DNA of 64,000 nucleotides from the NCBI GenBank assembly GCA_017513445.1, contig JAFXFS010000013.1, forward strand, positions 62,001 through 126,000, in the 5' to 3' direction. Below are positions 23,388-33,270 of this stretch, piece after piece; the stretch's first letter is position 1, and the number at the start of each line of letters is the position of its first letter. The position numbers were made by a program, and so were the translations under genes. The notes under the pieces were generated by a model. The model ran no database searches and had not been told where the DNA came from. It saw only the letters and a list, made by a program, of their open reading frames with translations. The DNA is from Bacteroidales bacterium (GTDB lineage: Bacteria > Bacteroidota > Bacteroidia > Bacteroidales > UBA932).

Positions 23388-25778
23388 TTATTTGGAATTT
23401 TTCTTTCGTTTTGAATTTTTTGACAAATTAGAATCATCGTTAATTATTCTTAAACAATCATCTAATTCAAGGGTTGATGCATCGGTTCCCTTAGGAATTT
23501 TATAATTATTACCTGAATGTTTGATGTATGGGCCAAATTTGCCATTAAGAAGAGTAATATCGTTATCTGGGAACTCTTTAATAGTGCTTGATGTTACTTT
23601 CAATCTGTTATTTTTAATAATTTCAATTGCCTCATCAAGGGTTACACTATATGGATCTGCTAAATTTTTAATTGCAATAAAGGCAGAGCCGTGTTTCAAA
23701 TATGGACCGAATTTTCCAATATTCGCTTGAATTTCAAGATTTTCAAACTCTCCAAGAATTCTAGGAAGATCGAAAAGTTTAAGTGCCTCTTCCAGTGTTA
23801 TATCATTGATTGTCTGATCCTTTTTAAGACTTGCAGAGCGTTTGCCCTTGTCCTCATTTTCACCAATCTGCACAAATGCACCGTATGGTCCCATTTTGGC
23901 AATAACAACTTTGCCTGTTTCAGGGTCAACGCCAATTTGACGTTCAAACTTGCAAAGTTTAGAGTTTTTATCAGCATCGAGAATTGTCTGATGGAATGGA
24001 GCATAGAAATCAGCGATTAGTTTATCCCACTCCATTTTGCCCTCTGCTACTATATCGAGGTTCTCCTCCATTTTTGCAGTAAAGTCATAATTGACTATAG
24101 AGTCGAAATTTTCAACCAAATAGTTGGTTACCATAATTCCGATATCTTCTGGGAAGAGTTTGTTTTTCTCCTTGCCATAATGTTCTGTTATTGTCTTATG
24201 TGAAATCTCCTCTCCAATCAGATCAATTTCAACTATCTCTCTTACTGAACCATCTTTCGAGCGTTTTATGACATAATTTCTGTCGAAAAGTGTGTTGATA
24301 GTTGGTGAGTAGGTAGATGGACGTCCAATCTCCAACTCCTCCATTCTTTTTACCAAGCTTCCCTCTGTGTAGCGTGGAGGTGCTGCAGTATATTTTTGTT
24401 GAGCAGTGATGCTCTCTCTATACATCCTTTGTCCAATGTTAAGGGGTGGTAAATTCAGCAATTCTCCCTCTTCTGCGCTATCTTCATCCTTACTCTCAAA
24501 ATATAATTTCAAGAAACCATCAAATAGTACTCTTTCAGTATGAATATCAAATAGTTCTGAGAATTTATCAGAAGAAATACCAATCTCTGTTTTTTCAGTT
24601 TTTGCATCAGCCATTTGTGATGCAATAGTCTTTTTCCAAATAAGATTGTATAATCTCTGCTCTTGAGGTGTTCCCTTAATATTCTCAACTTTTAAATCTG
24701 TAGGTCTGATTGCTTCGTGCGCCTCTTGTGCCCCTTTTGTTTTAGTCTTATATTGTCTGACTTTAGAGTACTCTTCACCAAATAACTCAGTAATCTTCTC
24801 CTTAGCTGTAGCAATGGCAAGACCTGATAAGTTGGTAGAATCTGTACGCATATAGGTAATAAGACCCTCTTCGTAAAGCTTTTGCGCAATCGACATAGTC
24901 TGTTTTACAGATAGATTCAATTTTCGAGCTGCCTCTTGTTGAAGAGAAGAGGTTGTAAATGGTGCTGCAGGAGATTTTGTTCCGCCCTTTGTCTCAATTT
25001 TTGAGATAGTAAAATTTGAGATTTGACATAAACTCAAAAATTGTTCTACCTCCTCAATTGTCTCAAATTTCTTATCAAGATTGGCTTTTAGGTGTGCATC
25101 ATTTCCCTCTGGATTAAATATACCGAACACCTTATAATAACAGCTTGATTCAAAGTTCTTGATTTCATTCTCCCTATCAACAACTAATTTAAGTGCGACA
25201 GATTGAACTCTACCGGCAGATAGACCAGTTCGTATTTTTTTCCATAAAACAGGAGATAATTCGAAACCAACCAGTCTGTCAAGGACGCGGCGTGCCTGTT
25301 GGGCATTCACCAAATCCATATCGATAGAGCGAGGATTTTCAATCGCTTGAAGAATAGCATTCTTTGTAATTTCGTGGAAAGCGATACGTTTAGTTTTATT
25401 CTCAGAGAGTCCCAACGTGTCAAATAGGTGCCAAGCAATTGCCTCTCCTTCTCGGTCTTCATCGGATGCTAACCACACCATACTTGCCTTATTTGCCTCT
25501 GATTTTAATTTCTCAACAACTTTATTCTTGTCTGCAGGAACTTCATAAAAAGGTTTGAAGCCATTGGCTACATCAATACCTAAGCCACCTTTCCCCTTTT
25601 TTGTCGCAAGGTCGCGAATGTGTCCATAACTTGAAATAACCGTATATTCTTTGCCAAGATACTTCTCAATAGTCTTTGCCTTAGCAGGAGACTCCACTAT
25701 CACTAAATTCTTTCCGGAATTTACTCTATCGGCACTATTTTGGTTAGAATTGTTTGCTGTTACACTGTTTTTACTCAT
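23388..25778 (-). CDS. topA: DNA topoisomerase I, TopA
   Basis: This type IA topoisomerase relaxes negative supercoils. The TOPRIM domain begins with NLVIVESPAKAKTIEKYLG. The active tyrosine is in the GLITYMRTDST motif, and SYGHIRDLATKKGKGGLG is intact. The C-terminus has repeats with MGPYGAFVQ, FGPYLKHGSAF and FGPYIKHSGNNY instead of zinc fingers, as is usual in this phylum. I choose the ATG at 25778 (796 aa), since the TACTTTG box (minus, 25804-25798) sits between it and the longer frame's TTG at 25829. A hairpin terminator follows. Confidence 0.96.
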   Translation of the reverse strand: MSKNSVTANNSNQNSADRVNSGKNLVIVESPAKAKTIEKYLGKEYTVISSYGHIRDLATKKGKGGLGIDVANGFKPFYEVPADKNKVVEKLKSEANKASMVWLASDEDREGEAIAWHLFDTLGLSENKTKRIAFHEITKNAILQAIENPRSIDMDLVNAQQARRVLDRLVGFELSPVLWKKIRTGLSAGRVQSVALKLVVDRENEIKNFESSCYYKVFGIFNPEGNDAHLKANLDKKFETIEEVEQFLSLCQISNFTISKIETKGGTKSPAAPFTTSSLQQEAARKLNLSVKQTMSIAQKLYEEGLITYMRTDSTNLSGLAIATAKEKITELFGEEYSKVRQYKTKTKGAQEAHEAIRPTDLKVENIKGTPQEQRLYNLIWKKTIASQMADAKTEKTEIGISSDKFSELFDIHTERVLFDGFLKLYFESKDEDSAEEGELLNLPPLNIGQRMYRESITAQQKYTAAPPRYTEGSLVKRMEELEIGRPSTYSPTINTLFDRNYVIKRSKDGSVREIVEIDLIGEEISHKTITEHYGKEKNKLFPEDIGIMVTNYLVENFDSIVNYDFTAKMEENLDIVAEGKMEWDKLIADFYAPFHQTILDADKNSKLCKFERQIGVDPETGKVVIAKMGPYGAFVQIGENEDKGKRSASLKKDQTINDITLEEALKLFDLPRILGEFENLEIQANIGKFGPYLKHGSAFIAIKNLADPYSVTLDEAIEIIKNNRLKVTSSTIKEFPDNDITLLNGKFGPYIKHSGNNYKIPKGTDASTLELDDCLRIINDDSNLSKNSKRKKNSK

Positions 25779-25888
25779 ATTAAAACTAATTGGAGTGCAA
25801 AGTAACGGATAAATAAAGTAATTATCCAAATTTTTATTGCTATTTTTGTAAGATGTATTTTTAATTAAAGAATTCTATTCTGTTGAAA

Positions 25889-28267
25889 ATGAAAGAGAAA
25901 ACTAAAAAAACGATAGTCAAAGTATTCTGGTTTTGCCTATTAACCCCGATACTTGCATTGATTCTTTGTGTAGCAGGAGTTGCATTATTTGCAGAGATTC
26001 CATCTTTCGAGGAGTTGGAAAATCCCAAAACAAATCTTGCTACTCAGATAATTTCTGAGGATGGTAAAATTATTAATACATTCCATATTGAGAATAGAAC
26101 ATTCGTGGAGTTTGATGATCTTCCTGAGTCTTTGGTTGATGCCGCCATTGCTACAGAGGATGTACGCTTCCATAGACACTCAGGTATCGATTTTAGAAGT
26201 TTGGCTCGTGTTGCTGTCAAGAGTGTATTATTAGGTAATGTGGGAGCAGGTGGAGGTGGTAGTACCATTACTCAACAGTTGGCAAAAACTCTTTTCCCAA
26301 GGGAAGAGGCAACAAGTTCGTTCCCGGGAGCAAGAGTGATCAAACTTGTAACAACAAAATTTAAAGAGTGGATTACTGCCGTCAAATTGGAGAGGAACTA
26401 TACAAAGGATGAGATTCTCACAATGTATATGAATACTATCTTCTTTGGAAGTAATGCATACGGAATCATGTCGGCATCTAATACATTTTTTGCGAAAGAT
26501 CCTATAGATTTGAATATCGAGGAGAGTGCTCTATTGGTGGGAATGGTTAATAAGCCAACACGTTACAATCCGACAATCAATCCAGACCATTCACTAAAAC
26601 GTCGTAATCACGTATTATCTCAAATGTATAAGTATGGTTATCTTGAAAAAGAGGCGTATGACTCTATTGTTCAGTTGCCAATAGTCTTATCTTATGAGAC
26701 AAAAGATCATAATTCAGGTCTTGCTCCATATTTTAGAGATATGTTGAGGAGATATATGAATGCCAAGGAGCCGAAGAAGAGCTCATATAAATATTCAGAG
26801 GAGTATCAGGCAGATTCTTTGCGTTGGGAGAATGACCAACTCTATGGCTGGCTTAATAAAAACAGTAAACCTGACGGATCTTCGTACAATCTTGATAAAG
26901 ATGGTCTAAAAATCTATACTACACTAAATTCGAAGATGCAGCTTTATGCAGAGCAGGCAGTGGCTGAGCATCTTGGAGGCAATTTGCAAAAGTCATTCTT
27001 TGCTGATATGAGGTGGAAACGCAATAAACCTTTTGCAGCAGATGTTCCAGCAGAAACAGCAGAAAATTTGATGAAACAAGCAAGGCGTTGGAGTGATAGA
27101 TATCGCACAATGAAAGATGCGGGAGCAAGTGAGAGTGAAATAAACAAGGCCTTTAATGAGAAGGTAGAGATGAGAGTATTCTCTTGGAATAAAAAGGGTT
27201 ACATCGATACAGTAATGACTCCTAATGATTCAATCAGGTACTATAAATCATTTTTGAGAGCAGCATTTGTGGCGGTAGAGCCTCATACAGGAAATGTATT
27301 GGCTTATGTGGGTGGACCGAATTACAGATATTTCAAGTATGATAATGCACGACAAAGTAAGCGTCAGGTAGGATCTACAATCAAACCTTTCTTATACACT
27401 TTGGCTATGCAGGAGGGCTTTACTCCTTGTGATCAGGTTGTAAATGTCCCATACTCTTTCGAAGTAGGAGATACAACCTGGACTCCAAAGAGTACTGACA
27501 AGGATATATGGATTGGAAAGACAGTCACTTTGAAATGGGGATTGACACATAGTAGTAACAATATTTCTGCATATCTGATGAAGCAGTTTGGCCCGAGTGC
27601 GATGGTAGAGATGTGTCATAAGTTGGGTATTAAATCACATCTTGACGAAGTACCTTCTTTGTGTGTCGGTCCTTGTGATATATCTCCGTTTGAGATGGTA
27701 TCTGCTTTCAACTCATTCCCAAGTAGGGGAGTACAGATAGATCCAATTTTTGTTACACGAATTGAAGATAACCGAGGAAATGTGCTTTCAAATTTCGCGG
27801 CCAGCAAGAGAGAGGCAATTAGCGAAGAGAGTGCATATTTGATGGTGAACTTAATGCAAGGAGTTGTTAATGAGGGTACTGCGGGTCGTTTAAGAAGCGT
27901 TTATCAACTTACAGGACAATTGGCAGGAAAGACAGGTACTACCAATGACCAATCTGATGGATGGTTTATAGGATATACACCAAAAATTACTGCAGGTGTT
28001 TGGGTTGGTGCTGAAGATAGACAGGTGCACTTTGAGAGTCTTGCTCTTGGTGGAGGTTCCAATATGGCACTTCCAATCTGGGGTATTTTTATGAAAAAGG
28101 TTCTTGAAGATGGTACACTTGGAATATCTTCAAACGATCTATTTGTAAAGCCTCCGGGATTTGAATTGGATTTAAGATGCACAGGTGGTGATGATGATAA
28201 TTCATCTGTATCTGTTGGAAATACAGACACTCAAGTAGTTGAGGATGATTTCTCATTCTTTGAATAA
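25889..28267 (+). CDS. Class A penicillin-binding protein (PBP1a type), 792 aa
   Basis: A short cytoplasmic tail and a membrane helix (about residues 12-32) precede the GT51 glycosyltransferase domain (ATEDVRFHRHSGIDFRSL, GGGGSTITQQLAKTLF, MYMNTIFFG). The transpeptidase domain has SxxK in GSTIKPFLY, the SxN motif SSNNIS, and KTGTTNDQSDGWF. It both polymerises and cross-links peptidoglycan. The TTG at 25883 is not needed; the ATG at 25889 is preferred. The acidic Asp/Ser-rich C-terminus is typical of Bacteroidota homologues. ddl follows after 14 bases, so wall precursor and polymerase genes are together. Confidence 0.95.
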   Translation: MKEKTKKTIVKVFWFCLLTPILALILCVAGVALFAEIPSFEELENPKTNLATQIISEDGKIINTFHIENRTFVEFDDLPESLVDAAIATEDVRFHRHSGIDFRSLARVAVKSVLLGNVGAGGGGSTITQQLAKTLFPREEATSSFPGARVIKLVTTKFKEWITAVKLERNYTKDEILTMYMNTIFFGSNAYGIMSASNTFFAKDPIDLNIEESALLVGMVNKPTRYNPTINPDHSLKRRNHVLSQMYKYGYLEKEAYDSIVQLPIVLSYETKDHNSGLAPYFRDMLRRYMNAKEPKKSSYKYSEEYQADSLRWENDQLYGWLNKNSKPDGSSYNLDKDGLKIYTTLNSKMQLYAEQAVAEHLGGNLQKSFFADMRWKRNKPFAADVPAETAENLMKQARRWSDRYRTMKDAGASESEINKAFNEKVEMRVFSWNKKGYIDTVMTPNDSIRYYKSFLRAAFVAVEPHTGNVLAYVGGPNYRYFKYDNARQSKRQVGSTIKPFLYTLAMQEGFTPCDQVVNVPYSFEVGDTTWTPKSTDKDIWIGKTVTLKWGLTHSSNNISAYLMKQFGPSAMVEMCHKLGIKSHLDEVPSLCVGPCDISPFEMVSAFNSFPSRGVQIDPIFVTRIEDNRGNVLSNFAASKREAISEESAYLMVNLMQGVVNEGTAGRLRSVYQLTGQLAGKTGTTNDQSDGWFIGYTPKITAGVWVGAEDRQVHFESLALGGGSNMALPIWGIFMKKVLEDGTLGISSNDLFVKPPGFELDLRCTGGDDDNSSVSVGNTDTQVVEDDFSFFE

Positions 28268-28281
28268 ATAAATATTGTTTA

Positions 28282-29247
28282 ATGAAAAATATAGCATTGA
28301 TTTATGGCGGAAATTCCGCCGAGCACGAAGTTTCTGTTCAAAGTGGTAAGAACGTTGCTAATAATATTGACAGGACAAAATATAACATTCACGAAGTTTT
28401 AGTTAAAGGTACAAGTTGGAGTGTTGTTAATAAAGGAGATTCTCCTATCGAAATTAATAAGGATGATTTTAGCTATCTGCTTGATGGTGAGAAAGTTACT
28501 TTTGATAAGGTATTAATGATGATACACGGAACTCCTGGCGAAAATGGTCTTCTTGAGGGCTATTTTGAAATGTTGGGAATACCTTGTACGGCCTCTTCAA
28601 GTTTTGCTTCAGCAATCACCTTTGATAAATATGCTTGTAAATCTTTTTTGAGAGATACAGGTGTAAATTTGGCTAAAGACCATTTTTTAAGAAAAGGCGA
28701 ATCATATAATAAAGAGGAAATTATTGACAAATTAGGACTACCATTATTTGTAAAACCTTGTGATGGTGGAAGTAGTTTTGGTGTTACAAAGGTTAAGAGT
28801 GTCGAGGAGTTTGATGATGCAATAGCAGAAGCAACTCGCGAATGGGAGTCTGTTATTATTGAGGAGTTTATCCCAGGTAGAGAGTTCAATCAAGGCATAT
28901 ATACCAAAGCAGGCGAACTTCTAACACTTCCTATCACTGAGATTATTACCGAGAATGAATTTTTTGACTATCAGGCAAAATATCTTGGAAAGAGTAATGA
29001 GGTATGTCCGGCTCCAATTTCAAATGATTTAGTTGAGAGAATCTCTGAGATAACCAAGAAAATATACTTTAAGTTAGGTTGTAAAGGTTGTGTCAGAGTT
29101 GACTATATCGTAAGTGGTGATAAAATTTACTTTTTGGAATGTAATACCATTCCGGGTATGACAAAGATGAGTCTTGTGCCACAGCAAGTTGCAGCTGCAT
29201 CTTTGGATTTTACAGATTTTCTTACAACCCTTATCGAAGAGGCATAA
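28282..29247 (+). CDS. ddl: D-alanine--D-alanine ligase, 321 aa
   Basis: This is an ATP-grasp ligase that makes the D-Ala-D-Ala end of the peptidoglycan precursor. Motifs include NIALIYGGNSAEHEVSVQSG at the start, MIHGTPGENGLLEGYFEM, VKPCDGGSSFGVTKV, EEFIPGREFNQGI and ECNTIPGMTKMSLVPQ near the end. The length is normal. The stop overlaps the prmC start in TAATG, so translation is coupled. It is downstream of the class A PBP. Confidence 0.96.
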   Translation: MKNIALIYGGNSAEHEVSVQSGKNVANNIDRTKYNIHEVLVKGTSWSVVNKGDSPIEINKDDFSYLLDGEKVTFDKVLMMIHGTPGENGLLEGYFEMLGIPCTASSSFASAITFDKYACKSFLRDTGVNLAKDHFLRKGESYNKEEIIDKLGLPLFVKPCDGGSSFGVTKVKSVEEFDDAIAEATREWESVIIEEFIPGREFNQGIYTKAGELLTLPITEIITENEFFDYQAKYLGKSNEVCPAPISNDLVERISEITKKIYFKLGCKGCVRVDYIVSGDKIYFLECNTIPGMTKMSLVPQQVAAASLDFTDFLTTLIEEA

Positions 29248-30101
29248 TGACAGTTAAGTCTTTCATAGATGGAGCGACAAAGAGGGTTGCTCAAATATAT
29301 CCCGAACAGGAGGCAAAAAATATAGTTTTGCGCCTTGTAGAGCATTTTCTGTCGATCCCAAATTATAAGATTTACTCTGAGCCAAAAATGGCTATAAAGC
29401 CAGAAAAAGTGTTAGAACTCAATTCTGCACTTGAAGAAATATGTAAGAAAAGACCATTACAATATGTTTTGGGATATACAGAGTTTGCTCAACTGAAAAT
29501 AAGGGTGAAAGAGGGTGTGCTAATACCTCGTCCTGAGACAGAAGAACTAGTATATAAAATTGTTGAAGAGTTCGAAGATGGAAGTTCGGATATAAATATA
29601 TTGGATGTTTGTACAGGTTCCGGGTGTATAGCGTATGCATTAGCAGATGCAATCCCGGAGGCGATGGTTTATGGCTGTGATATATCTGATGATGCCTTAA
29701 AAGTTGCTTGTAAACAAAGAGTAAAAATTGCTGGTTCAAGGCCTATTTTTTTCTGGGCAGATGCTCTTTCTCAACCTCCTGCCGGTATTCCTAAGTTTGA
29801 TATTATTGTAAGTAATCCACCATATGTCAGATTTAGTGAGGCAGAATTAATGGATGAAAATGTTCTCAAATATGAGCCATCTATAGCACTTTTTGTTAAA
29901 GATGAGGAGCCACTTCTATATTATAAATCAATTGCTTTGTGGGCTAAACAACTTCTGAAAAAGGGTGGCAAACTCTACTTCGAAATTAATGAAGCTTTTG
30001 GACTAGAAGTTACTCAAATGCTTGAGCAAGAGGGCTTTGTGAATATTAAACTATCCAAAGATATCAATTCTAAGGATCGTTTTGTTTCAGCTCAAATCTA
30101 A
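29247..30101 (+). CDS. prmC: Release factor glutamine methyltransferase PrmC, 284 aa
   Basis: PrmC methylates the glutamine of the GGQ motif in release factors RF1 and RF2. It has the N-terminal helical domain, then PLQYVLGYTEFAQL and GVLIPRPETEELV. The SAM-binding motif is LDVCTGSGCIAYALA, and the catalytic NPPY is in IIVSNPPYVRFSE. The length is normal. It overlaps ddl by one base. The convergent radA gene lies 82 bases on, and no clear terminator hairpin is seen in that gap. Confidence 0.95.
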   Translation: MTVKSFIDGATKRVAQIYPEQEAKNIVLRLVEHFLSIPNYKIYSEPKMAIKPEKVLELNSALEEICKKRPLQYVLGYTEFAQLKIRVKEGVLIPRPETEELVYKIVEEFEDGSSDINILDVCTGSGCIAYALADAIPEAMVYGCDISDDALKVACKQRVKIAGSRPIFFWADALSQPPAGIPKFDIIVSNPPYVRFSEAELMDENVLKYEPSIALFVKDEEPLLYYKSIALWAKQLLKKGGKLYFEINEAFGLEVTQMLEQEGFVNIKLSKDINSKDRFVSAQI

Positions 30102-30183
30102 ATAATATACTCTTTTTTTTTGACCAGGCGGAAATAGGGGCTTATGATTTTTATTTCAACGCAACCTATTGGTGTGCCATTAT

Positions 30184-31569
30184 CTACCCCTTGAATAGCA
30201 TTTTGCAGAGGGAGGCGATATCGGCTACTTGAATAACCTCAATTGAGTGATTATCGAAAGCAGATTCTTTATTGAAAGATGATATAACAATCCTCTTGAA
30301 ACCGAGTTTTTCTGCTTCGGCAATCCTTCTCTCAATTTGAGCAACAGGCCTGATTTCTCCACTTAAACCAACCTCTGCAGCAAAGCATATATTTGAAGGA
30401 ATTATTATATCAAAATTTGATGATAAAATAGCTGTAACAATCGCTAAATCGCAACCTGTGTCTGTAACTTTCAGACCTCCAGCTACATTCATAAAGACAT
30501 CTTTGGATGCAAGTTTGAAACCCGCCCTTTTTTCGAGGACGGCAAGTAGCATATTTAACCTGCGATAGTCAAAACCTGTGGCTGAGCGTTGAGGTGTTCC
30601 GTAGGCGGCGGTGCTTACAAGTGCTTGAATTTCAATTAAAAACGGTCTTGTGCCATCAAGCATAGCGGCAATTGCAACTCCGCTTAGAGATGCGTCGTGC
30701 ATTGGAATCAGCATTTCTGACGGATTTAGAACTTCTCTTAATCCATTGCCTGTCATCTCAAAAACAGCAAGTTCAGATGTAGAGCCAAATCTGTTTTTAA
30801 TACTTCGTAATATTCTGTAAACACCTCTGCTTTCTCCCTCAAATTGTAATACCACATCTACAATATGTTCTAATATTTTTGGTCCGGCAATAGATCCATC
30901 CTTTGTAATGTGACCAATGATTATTACAGGAGTGTTAAACTCTTTCGCAAATCTGAGAAGAGATGATGCGCACTCCTTAACTTGCGATACACTACCGGAT
31001 GATGATTCAATAGTATCGCTATATATGGTTTGGATTGAGTCAATAATTAATAAATCAGGTTTGGTTTCGCGGGCTGTATTGATAATATTTTCTAAGAGAG
31101 TTTCGCTTATTACATAGCAGTTATTCTCCTCATTACTAAGTCTTTGTGCTCTCATCTTTATCTGTTTGCAACTCTCCTCTCCCGATACATAGAGTGTGTT
31201 AAAAGGATTATCTGCACTCCCCCTTTTATTTAGAGCAAGTTGTAGAGAAAGAGTTGATTTACCAATCCCCGGTTCACCTCCAATCAACACTAATGAGCCC
31301 TCGACAAGACCGCCACCCAAAATTCTGTCAATCTCTCTATTTCCCATAGAGATTCTATTTTCTCTCACAAATGTCACCTCTTTTAAAAGTTGTGGTTTTG
31401 ACAATTTTATATCAAAAATTGCTCTATTTGTTGAGGTGTTTTTACTCTCTTTTGTAACCTTTTCCTCAACAAATGTATTCCACTCTCCACAGTCAGGGCA
31501 CCTACCCAACCATTTTGCAGATTCGCTTCCGCAAGATGAACAGAACCAAACAGATTTTCCTTTTGCCAT
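30184..31569 (-). CDS. radA: DNA repair protein RadA, 461 aa
   Basis: RadA assists branch migration in homologous recombination. It has a C4 zinc finger (CSSCG and CPDCG near residues 10-30), Walker A GGEPGIGKS, Walker B LLIIDSIQT, the KNRFG motif after RSI, and a C-terminal Lon-like domain. I choose the ATG at 31569, because the -7 box TAAATTTG (minus, 31596-31589) overlaps the region of the longer frame's start at 31587. It is the full-length paralogue of the trimmed RadA-like ATPase in the island. Confidence 0.96.
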   Translation of the reverse strand: MAKGKSVWFCSSCGSESAKWLGRCPDCGEWNTFVEEKVTKESKNTSTNRAIFDIKLSKPQLLKEVTFVRENRISMGNREIDRILGGGLVEGSLVLIGGEPGIGKSTLSLQLALNKRGSADNPFNTLYVSGEESCKQIKMRAQRLSNEENNCYVISETLLENIINTARETKPDLLIIDSIQTIYSDTIESSSGSVSQVKECASSLLRFAKEFNTPVIIIGHITKDGSIAGPKILEHIVDVVLQFEGESRGVYRILRSIKNRFGSTSELAVFEMTGNGLREVLNPSEMLIPMHDASLSGVAIAAMLDGTRPFLIEIQALVSTAAYGTPQRSATGFDYRRLNMLLAVLEKRAGFKLASKDVFMNVAGGLKVTDTGCDLAIVTAILSSNFDIIIPSNICFAAEVGLSGEIRPVAQIERRIAEAEKLGFKRIVISSFNKESAFDNHSIEVIQVADIASLCKMLFKG

Positions 31570-31588
31570 AATAAATTTTATTATCAAG

Positions 31589-31596
31589 CAAATTTA
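31589..31596 (-). promoter_or_regulatory. -7 box for radA
   Basis: TAAATTTG on the minus strand with the transcript start expected near 31585, 16 bases before the ATG at 31569. Confidence 0.55.
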
Positions 31597-31671
31597 CTTA
31601 TATTTGTTAAACAACTGAAAAGTTTTGCTTTTTAGTTAAAATTAGTTGTTTAATTTAATTTTTTGAGAGAG

Positions 31672-32034
31672 ATGAAGCGAGAGATTTTGCAGGGAAGAAG
31701 AGGCGAGGATATTGCTTTGGAATATTTGTTGCAGCGAGGGTATGTGTTGAGAGAGAGGAACTGGAGAAGTTCACACAAAGAGATTGACCTTATAATGGAG
31801 AGCGAAAATTATCTCCATTTTGTGGAAGTAAAATCACTTAATACCGCTTCCGGTTTTTTTCCGGGCGATAATGTGACGAAACAGAAACAGAGGAATCTTA
31901 TTTGTGCAGCAAGAAATTATATCATTAAAAAGCGTATAGAAAAAGAGGCACAGTTTGATATAATTTCTATAACCTTCACTAAAGATGGGTATGATTTGGA
32001 GTATATGCCTTCGGCCTTTTTCTCTTTTTATTAA
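31672..32034 (+). CDS. UPF0102 (YraN-like) nuclease-fold protein, 120 aa
   Basis: YraN-family proteins have a PD-(D/E)XK fold. Here GRRGEDIALEYLLQRGY opens the protein, and RNWRSSHKEIDLIMES and LHFVEVKSLN hold the Asp and ExK acids. The function is unproven in the family, though a role in DNA processing is suspected. The TTG at 31663 gives a slightly longer frame; the ATG at 31672 is the better start. It is followed after 32 bases by the guanylyltransferase gene. Confidence 0.88.
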   Translation: MKREILQGRRGEDIALEYLLQRGYVLRERNWRSSHKEIDLIMESENYLHFVEVKSLNTASGFFPGDNVTKQKQRNLICAARNYIIKKRIEKEAQFDIISITFTKDGYDLEYMPSAFFSFY

Positions 32035-32066
32035 TTATTGTGATAATAGTTTAACTTTTATTATAG

Positions 32067-33170
32067 ATGGATAAAAACTTTTATTGTATCATTATGGCGG
32101 GAGGTATCGGAACCCGTTTCTGGCCAATCAGCAGAAATAGCCGCCCAAAACAATTTTTGGATATTTTAGGATGTGGAAGATCATTTTTACAAATGACTTA
32201 CGACAGATTTGTTAAAATTGTCCCAAAAGAGAATATTATTGTGGTTACTTCTGGTCAATATACATCTCTGGTGAAAGAACAATTACCAGATTTGTTGGAT
32301 GAGAACATCTTGGGAGAGCCATATCGAAGGAACACTGCCCCTTGTATTGCCTATTCAGCTTATAAGCTTTATAAAAAGAATCCTAATGCAACTGTGGTTG
32401 TAACTCCATCAGATCATCTGATAATTGGAGAAGATTTATTTACCAGTACTATCTCATCTGCAATGAAATATGCAAGTCAGAGAGATGAACTATACACCTT
32501 AGGTATTACACCAACTCGTCCTGATACAAATTATGGATATATTCAGGCCAATAAGGCACACTCAACCGAAGTTGAAGGACATATTGTCGATAATGTAAAG
32601 ACATTTACAGAGAAACCAAATGAAGAGTTGGCTAAGGTTTTCATTGAGAGTGGAGAGTTTTTCTGGAATTCCGGTATTTTTATCTGGAATCTAAAAACAA
32701 TTATACAGCAACTTGAAGAACATACTCCCGATGTAGCGGAAATTTTTAAAGGAGGAAGTCAATTCTATAATACTCAGGAAGAGAAGAATTTCATAGATGG
32801 AGCTTATAACGAGTGTCCAAGTATCTCAATAGATTACGGTGTTATGGAGAAGACCTCCAAAGCTTGTGTTTTTGAAGCTAATTTCGGATGGTCAGATTTG
32901 GGTACCTGGACAGCTCTATATAGTCAAAGTCCAAACAAAGATGAACAAGGTAACGTGGTGAAAGCTCCTATTGCGTTGATAGACAAGAAGTTAAAAAACA
33001 CAATGGTGGTCTCTCACGAGGAGAATAAACTTGTTGTGGTCAAGGGACTTGACAATTTCTTGGTGATAAATACAGATGATGTTTTATTGGTGTGTCCAAA
33101 AGATGACGCCTCTGTAAAGAATGTTATCACTGATTTAACAATGTCAAATGATAAGCAAAAATATCTCTAA
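32067..33170 (+). CDS. Mannose-1-phosphate guanylyltransferase, 367 aa
   Basis: This nucleotidyltransferase makes GDP-mannose from GTP and mannose 1-phosphate. The signature MAGGIGTRFWPISRNSRPKQF starts at about residue 10, followed by EPYRRNTAPCIAYSA and VVTPSDHLI. FTEKPNEELA and FFWNSGIFIW complete the core. The C-terminal isomerase domain of the ManC/AlgA type is absent, as in the shorter ManC/RfbM forms. The product feeds cell-surface glycan or protein glycosylation. Confidence 0.92.
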   Translation: MDKNFYCIIMAGGIGTRFWPISRNSRPKQFLDILGCGRSFLQMTYDRFVKIVPKENIIVVTSGQYTSLVKEQLPDLLDENILGEPYRRNTAPCIAYSAYKLYKKNPNATVVVTPSDHLIIGEDLFTSTISSAMKYASQRDELYTLGITPTRPDTNYGYIQANKAHSTEVEGHIVDNVKTFTEKPNEELAKVFIESGEFFWNSGIFIWNLKTIIQQLEEHTPDVAEIFKGGSQFYNTQEEKNFIDGAYNECPSISIDYGVMEKTSKACVFEANFGWSDLGTWTALYSQSPNKDEQGNVVKAPIALIDKKLKNTMVVSHEENKLVVVKGLDNFLVINTDDVLLVCPKDDASVKNVITDLTMSNDKQKYL

Positions 33171-33217
33171 TTGGGGGATAGTGCTTAAGTTGTAATACCT
33201 TCAAATAAGTTAAAAGG

Positions 33218-33249
33218 TTGGAATAGTTTATTCTTTTTTACTAAATTTG
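33218..33249 (+). promoter_or_regulatory. Promoter of pheS
   Basis: TTG at 33218-33220 and TAAATTTG at 33242-33249 are 21 bases apart, matching the -33/-7 layout. The transcript should start near 33253, 18 bases before the ATG. Confidence 0.6.
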
Positions 33250-33270
33250 CGACCTTAATAGATTTATACA